Of a stretch of DNA of 9,495 nt, positions 1-7,429 are shown in pieces. A program made the translations under genes and the position numbers. The notes under the pieces are model-generated. The model searched no databases, was not told the origin of the DNA, and saw nothing but the letters and a program-made list of their open reading frames with translations. Source of the stretch: Anaerolineaceae bacterium (lineage in GTDB: Bacteria > Chloroflexota > Anaerolineae > Anaerolineales > Anaerolineaceae); NCBI GenBank assembly GCA_028699715.1, contig JAQVUC010000026.1:1-9495 (forward strand), given 5' to 3'. Numbering within the stretch: position 1 is the first letter of the stretch; every line of letters starts with the position of its first letter.

Positions 1-7
1 GAAGGAA

Positions 8-1495
8 GTGAAGCACGTATTTAAGAGTTTCTTTTTTGTTTTGTTATTGGGGGTAATGATCAGTCTAACTGGTTGCGCGACACCAATTGTTGAAGCCCCA
101 CCAGAGACAGTCGTTGATGTACCAGCTGAGCAGCCAAGTGAAAGTGAAGCCGAACCAGAGATTCCGGTTACGGTTTTGGAGCTCGTAAAAGATGGAGAAT
201 CGGTTTTCTTTACCATGGATCAGCTTAAGGCTCTCCCATCTGCGGAAGGACTGGCTGGCATCATGTCCAGTACAGGCAAGATCACCGCTCCCGCGATTTA
301 TAAGGGTGTACCTGTCAGCGCCTTGCTTGAAGAGGTGGGCGGGATGACTGATGAGCACAGCGTAGAAATCATTGCTGAAGATGGTTATTCCATTACCTAC
401 TCACCGTCTCAAATTCGAGATGGCGAATATATCACTTATGATGTCTCCAGCGGTGACGAGATGGAAAAGATTGGTGAATTACAGACAATCATCGCATATG
501 AGCGCGAAGGTGAAGCTTTGGACCAAAATATGGATGGCCAACTTCGCCTGGTCATGGTTGGCGAATCACCTTTGCAGGTGGTGGATGGCCATTGGTCAAT
601 CAAATATGTCAACAAAGTAGTCTTAAAAGAAGCTATTGAAGACTGGGTTGTTGATTTCATCGGTGCCATTGATGAACCAATGGATCGGGCGACATTCGAA
701 TCCGGCGCGGCAGATGACTGCCATAAAAGAACCTGGGTTGATGAAGACGGTCAAGAGTGGGAAGGCATTCCACTGTATTACTTGATTGGTCGTGTTGATG
801 ATGAAGTCAAGCATGGCGATGATGCCTACCGGGATGATCTGGCTAAGGCTGGCTATACCATTGACCTCGTTTCGGCGGATGGATACACTGTAACTTTGGA
901 TTCCTACACTGTGATGCGTGATGACGATATCATTGTTGCTTACCTTGTGGACGGAGAACCTCTTTCAGGAGAAGACTTCCCATTGCGCCTGGTTGGTCCG
1001 GAACTCAGCAAGAAGCAAATGGTGGGTGGGATTGTTAAAGTCCAGATTAATTTTGAGCCGGTAGCAGAAGCTACTGAGGAAGTAATCCCCGAAGCCACTT
1101 CTGAACCAGTTGCTGGCGAAACACCTGCTGTGGTAGGTCCGGATGATGCTTCTGTGCTTATCAAGGGGCTGGTGGATGCCGAAAAGACACTGACCATGCA
1201 AGACCTGTTGGGAATGGCAGTCCTGAATCTCAATGTTACCCACCCCAAAGGGGACCAGATTGACGTAACGGGTATTTTGATGAAGGATATCCTTGCCCAG
1301 GTAAGCATACCCGCTGAGGCAACAACTTTGGTGCTGACAGCCAGCGATGGCTATACTTCCGAGGTTTCCCTTGCAGATGTGCTTGCCTGTGAAACCTGTC
1401 TTTTGGGTTGGGATGAGGAAATGCTGCGAACTTATATGCCTGGCTTTGAGAGCAGTAGTCGGGTCAAAGACCTGGCTGAAATTGAAGTCAAATAG
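8..1495 (+). CDS. Lipoprotein with three sulfite-oxidase-fold (molybdopterin-binding-like) domains
   Basis: Probably a cell-surface lipoprotein of 495 aa. A Lys-containing n-region and hydrophobic stretch lead to lipobox LTGC with Cys23. A Pro/Glu-rich spacer (about 25-53) follows, then three diverged copies of one domain: about 54-206, 211-348 and, after a second Pro/Glu/Thr linker, 381-495. Each copy has a 'TM.[DQ]L' or equivalent opening, a 'G[VI]P[VL]..LL'-type element and a DGY strand (DGYSITYS 125-132, DGYTVTLD 291-298, DGYTSEVS 447-454). The first two also have an 'LRLV..' strand near their ends. This pattern is typical of proteins annotated as oxidoreductase molybdopterin-binding domain (PF00174-like). 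I see no clear counterpart of the molybdenum-ligating Cys, so cofactor binding is uncertain. Domain 3 has a CxxC (461-464). The GTG at 8 lies too close to GAAGGA (1-6) for a normal ribosome site, and the frame is open to the window edge, so the true start may lie upstream. The tungstate/molybdate transporter next door supports a metal-related role. Confidence 0.75.
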   Translation: MKHVFKSFFFVLLLGVMISLTGCATPIVEAPPETVVDVPAEQPSESEAEPEIPVTVLELVKDGESVFFTMDQLKALPSAEGLAGIMSSTGKITAPAIYKGVPVSALLEEVGGMTDEHSVEIIAEDGYSITYSPSQIRDGEYITYDVSSGDEMEKIGELQTIIAYEREGEALDQNMDGQLRLVMVGESPLQVVDGHWSIKYVNKVVLKEAIEDWVVDFIGAIDEPMDRATFESGAADDCHKRTWVDEDGQEWEGIPLYYLIGRVDDEVKHGDDAYRDDLAKAGYTIDLVSADGYTVTLDSYTVMRDDDIIVAYLVDGEPLSGEDFPLRLVGPELSKKQMVGGIVKVQINFEPVAEATEEVIPEATSEPVAGETPAVVGPDDASVLIKGLVDAEKTLTMQDLLGMAVLNLNVTHPKGDQIDVTGILMKDILAQVSIPAEATTLVLTASDGYTSEVSLADVLACETCLLGWDEEMLRTYMPGFESSSRVKDLAEIEVK

Positions 1496-1502
1496 AGTAG
1501 AA

Positions 1503-1535
1503 AAAACGGGCGGGAGAAGATTTCCCACCCGTTTT
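1503..1535 (+). terminator. Intrinsic terminator or attenuator between the lipoprotein gene and wtpA
   Basis: The arms AAAACGGG (1503-1510) and CCCGTTTT (1528-1535) pair perfectly. After one C/A mismatch, GGGA (1512-1515) pairs with TCCC (1523-1526) around a 7-nt loop. The hairpin starts 8 bases after the upstream stop codon and ends in a short T run, as an intrinsic terminator does. It stops only 11 nt before the wtpA ATG, so it either separates two units or lets partial read-through feed wtpA. Confidence 0.7.
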
Positions 1536-1546
1536 CATAATTCAAC

Positions 1547-2608
1547 ATGAAAAAACATACTTTCCTACTGCTGGTATTGGCTGTTGTTTTTGGTTTGACT
1601 GCCTGCCAGCCCAAAGAGAAGACTTCACTGGTTATCTTCGCGGCTGGAAGTCTTATCCAGCCCTTCACGGAACTCGAGCAGGCCTTTGAACAAAAATATC
1701 CAGAGATCGATATTCAGGCAGAATACCACGGGTCCATCCAGGTAATACGGCATGTTACTGAGCTGCATGAAGCTATTGACCTGGTTGCTACCGCTGACCA
1801 AGCACTCATGCCCATGCTCATGTATGAAGTTAACGTTCCTGGAACAAACCAAGCATATGCCCAATGGCATATTAATATGGCCACCAATGCGTTGGCAATT
1901 GCCTATCACGACAACAGCAAATACGCGGATGAATTGACTGAGGATAACTGGTGGGAAATACTTTCCAGACCGGATGTTAAGGTTGGTCTTTCTGATCCCC
2001 GTTTTGACGCGGTGGGATACCGTCAGTTAATGTCTTTCAGCCTCGCTCAAATCGTTTATAAGAATCCGGATATTTTTTATAACTTCCTGGAAGACCAGTT
2101 CACCTATCCAATTCGCCTGGTTGATATGGGAGATATGCAAATTATCAGAATTCCTGAAATCCTGGAGACGACAAAAAGCAGTCACATTATGATGCGGGGT
2201 TCCAGTGTTGCTCTTATCTCACTTTTGGAAGCGGGGGAGGTGGATTACGCCTTTGAATATGAAAGCGTAATTCAGCAACACGGCTTTAGACTGCTCAAAC
2301 TTCCAAACAGCTTGAATTTGGGAGATCCGAGCTTGGAAGAGGACTATGGCAAAGTCACCGTCCGGATGGACTTTCAACGCTTTGCCACGGTCGATCCCAT
2401 TTTTAAGGGGGAGCGGATTACTTACGGACTGACCATCCCTTCTAATGCCCCCCACATGGTTGAAGCGCTTCAGTTTATCCGGTTCCTTTACAGTCCTGAG
2501 GGTCAGGCGATCATGCAGCAAAATTACCATCCGCTCTTGATCCCGGTAGTTGTTAATGGAGTGGAAAACGTGCCTGACGAACTGCAAAGTCTTTTGGACC
2601 TTCCGTGA
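1547..2608 (+). CDS. wtpA: Tungstate/molybdate ABC transporter substrate-binding lipoprotein (WtpA-like)
   Basis: Captures tungstate or molybdate outside the membrane and delivers it to the WtpB permease. The 353-aa protein starts with a short signal and lipobox LTAC (17-20), so it is lipid-anchored. Family landmarks run in order: FAAGSL (31-36) for the first oxyanion-binding loop, GSIQVIRHV (62-70), ATADQALMP (81-89), MATNALAIAY (111-120), SDPRFDAVGYR (149-159), DYAFEYESVIQQHG (233-246), LPNSLNLGD (252-260) and ITYGLTIP (291-298). SDP..D..GYR and the DYAF.Y.S block mark WtpA rather than classical ModA; family members of known structure coordinate the metal with carboxylates from these regions. 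Length matches the family. No Shine-Dalgarno sequence precedes the ATG: the leader is CATAATTCAAC directly after the hairpin, so the start is supported by the signal peptide only. The stop overlaps the wtpB start. Tungstate versus molybdate preference cannot be read from sequence. Confidence 0.88.
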   Translation: MKKHTFLLLVLAVVFGLTACQPKEKTSLVIFAAGSLIQPFTELEQAFEQKYPEIDIQAEYHGSIQVIRHVTELHEAIDLVATADQALMPMLMYEVNVPGTNQAYAQWHINMATNALAIAYHDNSKYADELTEDNWWEILSRPDVKVGLSDPRFDAVGYRQLMSFSLAQIVYKNPDIFYNFLEDQFTYPIRLVDMGDMQIIRIPEILETTKSSHIMMRGSSVALISLLEAGEVDYAFEYESVIQQHGFRLLKLPNSLNLGDPSLEEDYGKVTVRMDFQRFATVDPIFKGERITYGLTIPSNAPHMVEALQFIRFLYSPEGQAIMQQNYHPLLIPVVVNGVENVPDELQSLLDLP

Positions 2609-3384
2609 AGAATAAACCTCTACCGTTCGGTTTTGTGTTGGCAGCCAGTCTGCTGATACTTTTCATCATCCTGCCTGTGCTCGTAACCCTGTTTTCAACA
2701 TCGCTTGAAGAACTGCTCACGACCATCACAGATAGAGATGTGGCGCATTCCATCGGACTGACATTTTTAGCTGGTGGTATTGCCACATCTATCGGGATAC
2801 TACTTGGTTTGCCGCTGGCTTATATCCTTGCGCGAACCAATTTCCCGGGAAAATCCCTATTGTCAGGTATTGTTGACCTTCCGCTCATTATTCCCCATAC
2901 CGCTGCTGGTATTGCTCTGCTGCTTGTGTTTGGAAGGATGGGTATTGTGGGTAGTCCCCTGTCGAAAATCGGCTTGTTTTTCACTGACAGCTTGCCAGGC
3001 ATTGTGGTTGGGATGATGTTTGTCAGTTTACCCCTGTTGGTGAATGCCAGCCGGGAAGCCTTTTCCTCGGTCGACCCAGAACTTGAGCAAGTGGCGCGTA
3101 CTGATGGGGCAAGCGCCTGGCAAATTTTCTGGCAGGTCACACTCCCATTGGCTTGGCAAGGAGTCCTTAGTGGAGCGATAACCATGTGGGCTCGCGGTAT
3201 CAGTGAGTTTGGAGCGGTGGTGATTCTGGCTTATAGTCCAAAAATCATCCCGGTGTTAATTTACGAAAGATTCCAGGGATTTGGGCTCTCCTCCGCCACA
3301 CCCGTGGCTTCCTTGCTTCTGATTTTGGTTTTGATCTTGTTTGCCCTGCTCCGCTGGCTGGCACGATCCGTGGAAACGAATTAA
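2605..3384 (+). CDS. wtpB: Tungstate/molybdate ABC transporter permease (WtpB/ModB-like)
   Basis: Membrane channel subunit of the oxyanion importer, 259 aa, about the usual length. Hydrophobic segments lie at roughly 8-30, 52-76, 88-110, 131-148, 186-206 and 233-253, a typical six-helix permease. The cytoplasmic coupling loop that docks on the ATPase (EAA motif) is at 161-183, with core ARTDGAS followed by a conserved Leu-Pro (TLPLA). ARGISEFG (196-203) matches the ModB/WtpB/CysT permease group. The GTG start shares four bases (GTGA, 2605-2608) with the wtpA stop, so translation is probably coupled to wtpA. No ATP-binding subunit gene follows: the next 270 bases contain no Walker-A-type coding in any frame that I can find. 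The permease must therefore use an ATPase encoded elsewhere, or upstream of the window. Confidence 0.88.
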   Translation: MKNKPLPFGFVLAASLLILFIILPVLVTLFSTSLEELLTTITDRDVAHSIGLTFLAGGIATSIGILLGLPLAYILARTNFPGKSLLSGIVDLPLIIPHTAAGIALLLVFGRMGIVGSPLSKIGLFFTDSLPGIVVGMMFVSLPLLVNASREAFSSVDPELEQVARTDGASAWQIFWQVTLPLAWQGVLSGAITMWARGISEFGAVVILAYSPKIIPVLIYERFQGFGLSSATPVASLLLILVLILFALLRWLARSVETN

Positions 3385-3581
3385 TATCTCTTTGCCTATC
3401 CCCCGCTAGCCTGATCCTGACATGAGTAGACCAAATGAGTCTTGCGGTTGAGATCTTCTTAGGTATTTTTTATTGTCCACTTCATGCATTTATATTCCCA
3501 GCTTTCAAAATATTTTTAAATTACTAGTTTTAGACATTTACCTTGTTACTAAAAAACAAAGAAAGGCGTTTTTTGGGCAAT

Positions 3582-3610
3582 TTGGGGTTAGAATTACAGT
3601 GGTGTGATAT
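3582..3610 (+). promoter_or_regulatory. Possible promoter for the hppA operon
   Basis: Two readings are possible. TAGAAT at 3589-3594 resembles a -10 box but has no good -35. Alternatively, TTGGGG (3582-3587) and TGATAT (3605-3610) are spaced 17 nt but match the consensus poorly. Either would start the transcript 40-60 nt before the ATG at 3658. This is pattern-based inference only. Confidence 0.3.
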
Positions 3611-3618
3611 GGTTTAAC

Positions 3619-3634
3619 TATCCATTATTGGATA
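3619..3634 (+). promoter_or_regulatory. Short inverted repeat in the leader of the hppA operon
   Basis: TATCCA (3619-3624) and TGGATA (3629-3634) form a 6-bp perfect stem with a TTAT loop, followed by five T. It sits about 9 nt before the GAGAGGAG ribosome site (3643-3650). It could be a weak attenuator or an operator; the stem is A+T-rich and may be chance. Confidence 0.3.
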
Positions 3635-3657
3635 TTTTTATAGAGAGGAGTTTCAAA

Positions 3658-4422
3658 ATGGCAATACATCTCTACTTATCTTTACTTCCGGAAGCTTTGA
3701 TTGCCTCTATGTTGTCCCCTGAGGATTTTGGCACCTACTACGCGGTAGGCTCCGCCAAGAAATCCCGCGGGCAGGCGATGTTTTTTGAGGTCGATCCGAA
3801 CTTCCGCCACCCTTATTTTCGAATGGAGGAAGCAATCCAACGATGCGTTCCCCACGAAGATGGAAGTCTGAAAGCTTCTGTTTATGTGTCCGTCTATCGC
3901 GTTCTGGAACACATGGACCTCGACGCTCTGATGCACCTCTATCTGACTACCATGGATGGCCGTACTTTGGAATTGAGCCCATCGAATCAAATCCCAAATG
4001 GAACCGGAAATCTCCATCTTTATCAGGAGATCGTACCTGTTTCGCCGCTGGTTGTCAGCCGGCTTGGACCTATGGAATTCATTGACCAAATCGTGCGTAA
4101 CCCCGTTTCCCTGGTCAAACTGCCGGCAATTGTGTTTACTGAGTTGCTGTTGGGTGAATTGGCTGAAGATCCGGAAATGGGCTTGATGGAAAACCTGCCT
4201 TACAGCAATCGGGATCACTTACGCCAATGCCTGACGGACGTGAAAACCAAATATGCTTCCACAAAAATGGTTGACCGCACTCATTCTCCTGACGTACATT
4301 ACAGAACCATCAAGAACGGTTTTTATGTAGGCAATCAGGAGCAGTTGCGTTATTTCCCGATGCCCAGCCCTGAAGAAATCCGTACAAACAACTATCGCTG
4401 GTTCAGATCAGCAAATATGTAA
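3658..4422 (+). CDS. Conserved protein of unknown function, co-transcribed with hppA
   Basis: I recognise no characterised family. The 254-aa protein has no signal peptide and no membrane helix apart from a mildly hydrophobic N-terminus (HLYLSLLPEALIASML), so it is probably cytoplasmic. Visible elements are an N-terminal block with PEDFGTYYAVG (21-31) and KKSRGQAMFFEVD (34-46), a centre with LHLYQEIVPVSPLVVSRLGPME (119-140, written in part), FTELLLGELAEDP (160-172) and a polar C-terminal third rich in Tyr, Arg and Asn. The ATG at 3658 is chosen because GAGAGGAG (3643-3650) lies 7 nt before it. An in-frame ATG at 3604 would add 18 residues but has no ribosome site. The stop is 17 nt before hppA, so the two genes form an operon. 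A role linked to pyrophosphate or to pump function is only guilt by association. Confidence 0.85.
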   Translation: MAIHLYLSLLPEALIASMLSPEDFGTYYAVGSAKKSRGQAMFFEVDPNFRHPYFRMEEAIQRCVPHEDGSLKASVYVSVYRVLEHMDLDALMHLYLTTMDGRTLELSPSNQIPNGTGNLHLYQEIVPVSPLVVSRLGPMEFIDQIVRNPVSLVKLPAIVFTELLLGELAEDPEMGLMENLPYSNRDHLRQCLTDVKTKYASTKMVDRTHSPDVHYRTIKNGFYVGNQEQLRYFPMPSPEEIRTNNYRWFRSANM

Positions 4423-4439
4423 ACCGAAGGTGAAATATT

Positions 4440-6524
4440 ATGATGGATAATTTTACAACTTGGATCTATATCGCCATTGCTGCCGGGCTTCTGTCAATGG
4501 CAGTTGCACTTTATTTGTATTTCTGGGTGATGAAACAAGACCCCGGAACAGAGCGGGCTATTGAAGTTGCCTCCTGGATCAAAGAAGGCGCTAACGCTTA
4601 CCTGGTGAAACTTTATCGTTCCCTGGGAATTCTATCGGTCATTATCGGCATTATCATCGCTTTGGTTTTCAGCATACAACCTGAAACCGCAGGCGGTGGA
4701 GCGGTGACCCTGCACGTTCGCGAAGGTGTGATCATGGCTGTGGCCTTCGTGACAGGGGCAGTTAGCTCTGCAATTGCTGGCTACCTTGGCATGCGCGTAG
4801 CCGTTGAAGCCAACGTGCGCACTGCTACCGCTGCTAATTTCAGTTTATCCAAAGCATTCAAGCTATCCTTCAATGCCGGCGCGGTATTGGGATTGGCAAT
4901 GGTTGGGATGGCCGTCATCGGTATGAGCATGATTTACCTGTGGACCAGTTCCGCTGAAGCAGTTTTGGGTTTCAGCTTTGGGGCTTCCACGCTTGCGCTG
5001 CTGGCAAAAGCGGGCGGAGGTATTTACACCAAAACAGCTGATATTGCCGCCGATCTGGTTGGCAAAGTCGAAGTTGGTATCCCCGAAGATGATCCCCGCA
5101 ACCCGGCTGTTGTTGCCGATAATGTCGGTGACAACGTCGGTGATGTGGCTGGAATGGGCGCGGATATTTTTGACAGCTATGTAGCCAGTGCTGTGGCTGT
5201 GATGCTGCTTGGCGGCTCGATGGGTCTTACTCAGGCAGAAAACATCAAGTACACCATCATCCCCTTGATCCTGTGTATGCTGGGCATTTTTGCTTCCCTG
5301 ATTGGGATTGCCCTGGTTCGGGTAAAAGAAGGCAAAAAACCGGGACCTGCGCTCAATCGAGGAACAGTCATCACTTGTATTGTTTACGCCGTAATCCTGT
5401 TTGCTTTTGTGAGTTTGACAGGTGTCTACATGGGTGTTTTCTGGGCAGCTCTTACCGGTCTGATAACCGGTGTGATCATCGGTTTTACTTCGGACTACTT
5501 TACCAATGACAATTACCGACCAGTTCAGGAGACCAGCCGGGTCTCAACCTCTGGTTCTGCAATCACGATCATAACCGGTTTCAGTTATGGTCTGATCTCG
5601 ATTGTCCCTTCCATTGTCGGAATTGCAGCAGCGACATTGATTTCCTACAATGTGGCGGAAGCTTTGGGCATGAGCGGCATTTATGGCATCGGTATCAGCG
5701 CGGTAGGTATGCTTTCCATCAGCGGTATGATTGTATCTGCGGATGCCTACGGCCCGATCGTGGATAACGCCCGGGGCATCGCTGAGATGGCGGAAATGGA
5801 TCACGAGGTCATCGTGCGGGCGGATGAACTGGATTCGGCCGGAAATACCGCCAAAGCGATCACCAAAGGTTTTTCGATCAGTGCTGCCGCTCTGACTGTG
5901 CTGGCTCTTTTTGCCGCTTATTCTGAGGTTGTGAGCGCGGCTGGGATCGAGATTACAATCAGCCTGAGGGAACCCCTGGTTGTGGCGGGCGTGTTCCTGG
6001 GCGCGCTGACCCCACCGCTTTTCAGCGCCTTGACCATGCTCTCAGTCACTCATAACGCATTTGACATGATCGAAGAGGTGAGACGTCAGTTCCGGGAGGA
6101 ACCTGGAATTCTGGCTGGAACGCACAAACCTAACTACGAGCGTTGTGTCAGTCTGGCAGCAGAAGGAGCTCTTTCCTCCTTGATTTTGCCAGCTTTTTTG
6201 GCTGTTGGACTGCCTCTTTTGGTCGGTTTTATCCTTGGCCCCAACGCCCTGGGAGGTTTCTTGGGTGGAGCAATTTTCACCGGCGTTATTTTTGCCCTCT
6301 TGATGAGCAACGCTGGCGGACTCTGGGATAATGCCAAAAAGTACATTGAAACAGGCAAGTTTGGTGGACCTGGTTCTGAAGCTCACAAGGCTGCCGTTGT
6401 TGGAGACACGGTTGGCGATCCTTTCAAGGATACTGCCGGACCTTCTTTGAACACTTTGATCACGGTCATGAGTTTGGTTTCTTCCCTGTTTGCTCCAATC
6501 ATTGCTTTGGTCCATCTTTTCTAA
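4440..6524 (+). CDS. hppA: Membrane-bound pyrophosphatase, K+-independent proton pump type
   Basis: Hydrolyses cytoplasmic pyrophosphate and uses the energy to move protons across the membrane. At 694 aa it is full length for bacterial H+-PPases and rich in membrane helices. Catalytic motifs are all present: [20 protein letters not shown] (192-211), [19 protein letters not shown] (217-235) with the paired DNVGD substrate-binding Asp residues, [12 protein letters not shown] (435-446), DELDSAGNT (462-470), [12 protein letters not shown] (623-634) and [17 protein letters not shown] (653-669). K+ dependence is set by two positions after GNT: K+-requiring enzymes have Ala and Gly/Ala, K+-independent ones Lys and Thr. 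Here they are Lys472 and Thr475 (GNTAKAIT), which predicts K+ independence and hence H+ rather than Na+ pumping. ADIFD (241-245) has Asp where bacterial enzymes usually have Glu. The ATG at 4440 follows GAAGGTG (4426-4432). Second gene of an operon ending at the hairpin at 6534-6575. Confidence 0.97.
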   Translation: MMDNFTTWIYIAIAAGLLSMAVALYLYFWVMKQDPGTERAIEVASWIKEGANAYLVKLYRSLGILSVIIGIIIALVFSIQPETAGGGAVTLHVREGVIMAVAFVTGAVSSAIAGYLGMRVAVEANVRTATAANFSLSKAFKLSFNAGAVLGLAMVGMAVIGMSMIYLWTSSAEAVLGFSFGASTLALLAKAGGGIYTKTADIAADLVGKVEVGIPEDDPRNPAVVADNVGDNVGDVAGMGADIFDSYVASAVAVMLLGGSMGLTQAENIKYTIIPLILCMLGIFASLIGIALVRVKEGKKPGPALNRGTVITCIVYAVILFAFVSLTGVYMGVFWAALTGLITGVIIGFTSDYFTNDNYRPVQETSRVSTSGSAITIITGFSYGLISIVPSIVGIAAATLISYNVAEALGMSGIYGIGISAVGMLSISGMIVSADAYGPIVDNARGIAEMAEMDHEVIVRADELDSAGNTAKAITKGFSISAAALTVLALFAAYSEVVSAAGIEITISLREPLVVAGVFLGALTPPLFSALTMLSVTHNAFDMIEEVRRQFREEPGILAGTHKPNYERCVSLAAEGALSSLILPAFLAVGLPLLVGFILGPNALGGFLGGAIFTGVIFALLMSNAGGLWDNAKKYIETGKFGGPGSEAHKAAVVGDTVGDPFKDTAGPSLNTLITVMSLVSSLFAPIIALVHLF

Positions 6525-6533
6525 AGTTTAGAT

Positions 6534-6575
6534 TTATCAAAAGACTGCCTGTTCATTCAGGCAGTCTTTTGATAA
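6534..6575. terminator. Bidirectional intrinsic terminator between hppA and the peptidase gene
   Basis: A perfect 18-bp inverted repeat (6534-6551 against 6558-6575) encloses the 6-nt loop TTCATT. The core GACTGCCTG/CAGGCAGTC is flanked by AAAA on the left and TTTT on the right, so transcripts from either strand give a G+C stem followed by a U run. It lies 10 nt after the hppA stop and about 40 nt beyond the stop of the convergent gene on the - strand. Confidence 0.92.
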
Positions 6576-6613
6576 CCAGGCTTACAAAAGCGTTCTGTCA
6601 GTTTTTGGAGCTA

Positions 6614-7429
6614 TCACTCATGAATCACAGCCATGTTTCCAAGAACAGACCATGAATTCTCGAAGATCTCCGTAGGGATTTCGTAAAAGCGTCCGTTGTT
6701 CAAATAGCGTAAATGAGTTTCATTGTATCCAGTGAGAATAACTACATGCTCATAGGGAGCGACGATTGAAATTCTGCCCTGACTGTCCTTGTAGCTTACC
6801 GGGTTGCTGTATTCCATGTTGCCGATCACCCAAACGATGATGGGTTTATCCTCGGACAACTTTTGTTTGACCTGATCGATCGAGTATCCGGTCACAGCTT
6901 TGGCAGGCAGACCATAGGCCTGCAGTAGATCGGCGATAGGTCTCGCGTGGACTCCATAGGCATAGGGAGGGATCTGCCCCCAGGCGTCCGTTGTCACTTC
7001 ACCAACAAAGCCAAAATCTGGATTATCAGAAAGCGGTAGGGCAGTTTGAAAGCTGTATTCATAAATTGAAAGACCAAAAAAATTCGCCCAATCCACAGCC
7101 GCGCTGGCCTCACAACCAAGCTCATAGGTTTGTTCATGCCCATAGACTGGATAGATATAATGGCTTGCCGGGTAATCCCACACTTCTGGGGTTGTATCCG
7201 GCTGGGGTGTTGGAGTAGCAGGAACTTGCTGACTCAAGGTTGGGGCAGGAGTACTTGCTTTTTGCTCCAGTTGAGTGCTGGAGGGTCTGATGGCTTCAGT
7301 TGGAGTGGTGAGTGCTTCGGTTGTAAGAAGGTTTTCCCGGGGAGTTGCTTCGATCTGGCAGCCAGCAAGAAAAGCTATCACAAGAAACAAAGCCAGGCTC
7401 ATAACCAGGGGGTTGTTCGTTCTTTGCAT
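6614..7429 (-). CDS. Surface lipoprotein with C39-like papain-fold cysteine peptidase domain
   Basis: A predicted lipid-anchored cysteine peptidase of 271 aa. The signal peptide ends in lipobox LAGC (21-24). A Thr/Pro/Glu/Gln-rich stalk (about 28-82) precedes a peptidase_C39_2-like domain (about 88-271). Candidate catalytic residues are Gln100 (oxyanion), Cys106 in YELGCEASAA, His228 in PYEHVVILTGYN and an Asn at 244 or 245 in YLNNGRFYEIP. WGQIPPYAYGVHARPIADLL (150-169) and KPIIVWVIGN (195-204) are typical of this family. The usual CGPAS core reads CEASA here. There is no ABC exporter or leaderless bacteriocin peptide nearby, so this is not a bacteriocin-processing system; cell-wall or protein turnover is a guess. 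The ATG at 7429 lacks a spaced ribosome site, but TAAACT sits 6 nt upstream, allowing a leaderless transcript. It is divergent from the next gene. Confidence 0.82.
   Translation of the reverse strand: MQRTNNPLVMSLALFLVIAFLAGCQIEATPRENLLTTEALTTPTEAIRPSSTQLEQKASTPAPTLSQQVPATPTPQPDTTPEVWDYPASHYIYPVYGHEQTYELGCEASAAVDWANFFGLSIYEYSFQTALPLSDNPDFGFVGEVTTDAWGQIPPYAYGVHARPIADLLQAYGLPAKAVTGYSIDQVKQKLSEDKPIIVWVIGNMEYSNPVSYKDSQGRISIVAPYEHVVILTGYNETHLRYLNNGRFYEIPTEIFENSWSVLGNMAVIHE

Larger units (their letters stand above)
3385..3657. other. A+T-rich intergenic region between wtpB and the hppA operon
   Basis: There is no credible gene here and no remnant of an ABC ATPase in any frame. The region separates two transcription units but has no strong G+C-rich terminator. 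The only hairpin-like element is AAAAAAC (3551-3557) facing GTTTTTT (3568-3574), which is weak. Candidate promoter and leader elements for the next operon lie in the last 70 bases. Confidence 0.6.

Noticed and set aside
965..1528. 187-codon open frame on the - strand
   Set aside because: It lies antisense to the triple-domain lipoprotein, crosses the terminator hairpin, and its product shows no recognisable motif.
3385..3600. Possible decayed wtpC or molybdenum-cofactor riboswitch
   Set aside because: No Walker-A-like translation is found in any frame, and no G+C-rich multi-stem structure is seen. It also lies downstream of wtpAB rather than ahead of them.
3604..3657. Upstream in-frame ATG at 3604 as start of the hypothetical protein
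   Set aside because: It has no ribosome site, whereas GAGAGGAG lies 7 nt before the ATG at 3658. The extra 18 residues would also run through the leader inverted repeat.
3682..4218. 178-codon open frame on the - strand
   Set aside because: It is antisense to the hypothetical protein gene, which has a good ribosome site and operon context. The product is a low-complexity shadow.
6042..6515. 157-codon open frame on the - strand
   Set aside because: It is antisense to highly conserved hppA coding sequence, with no start context or motif.
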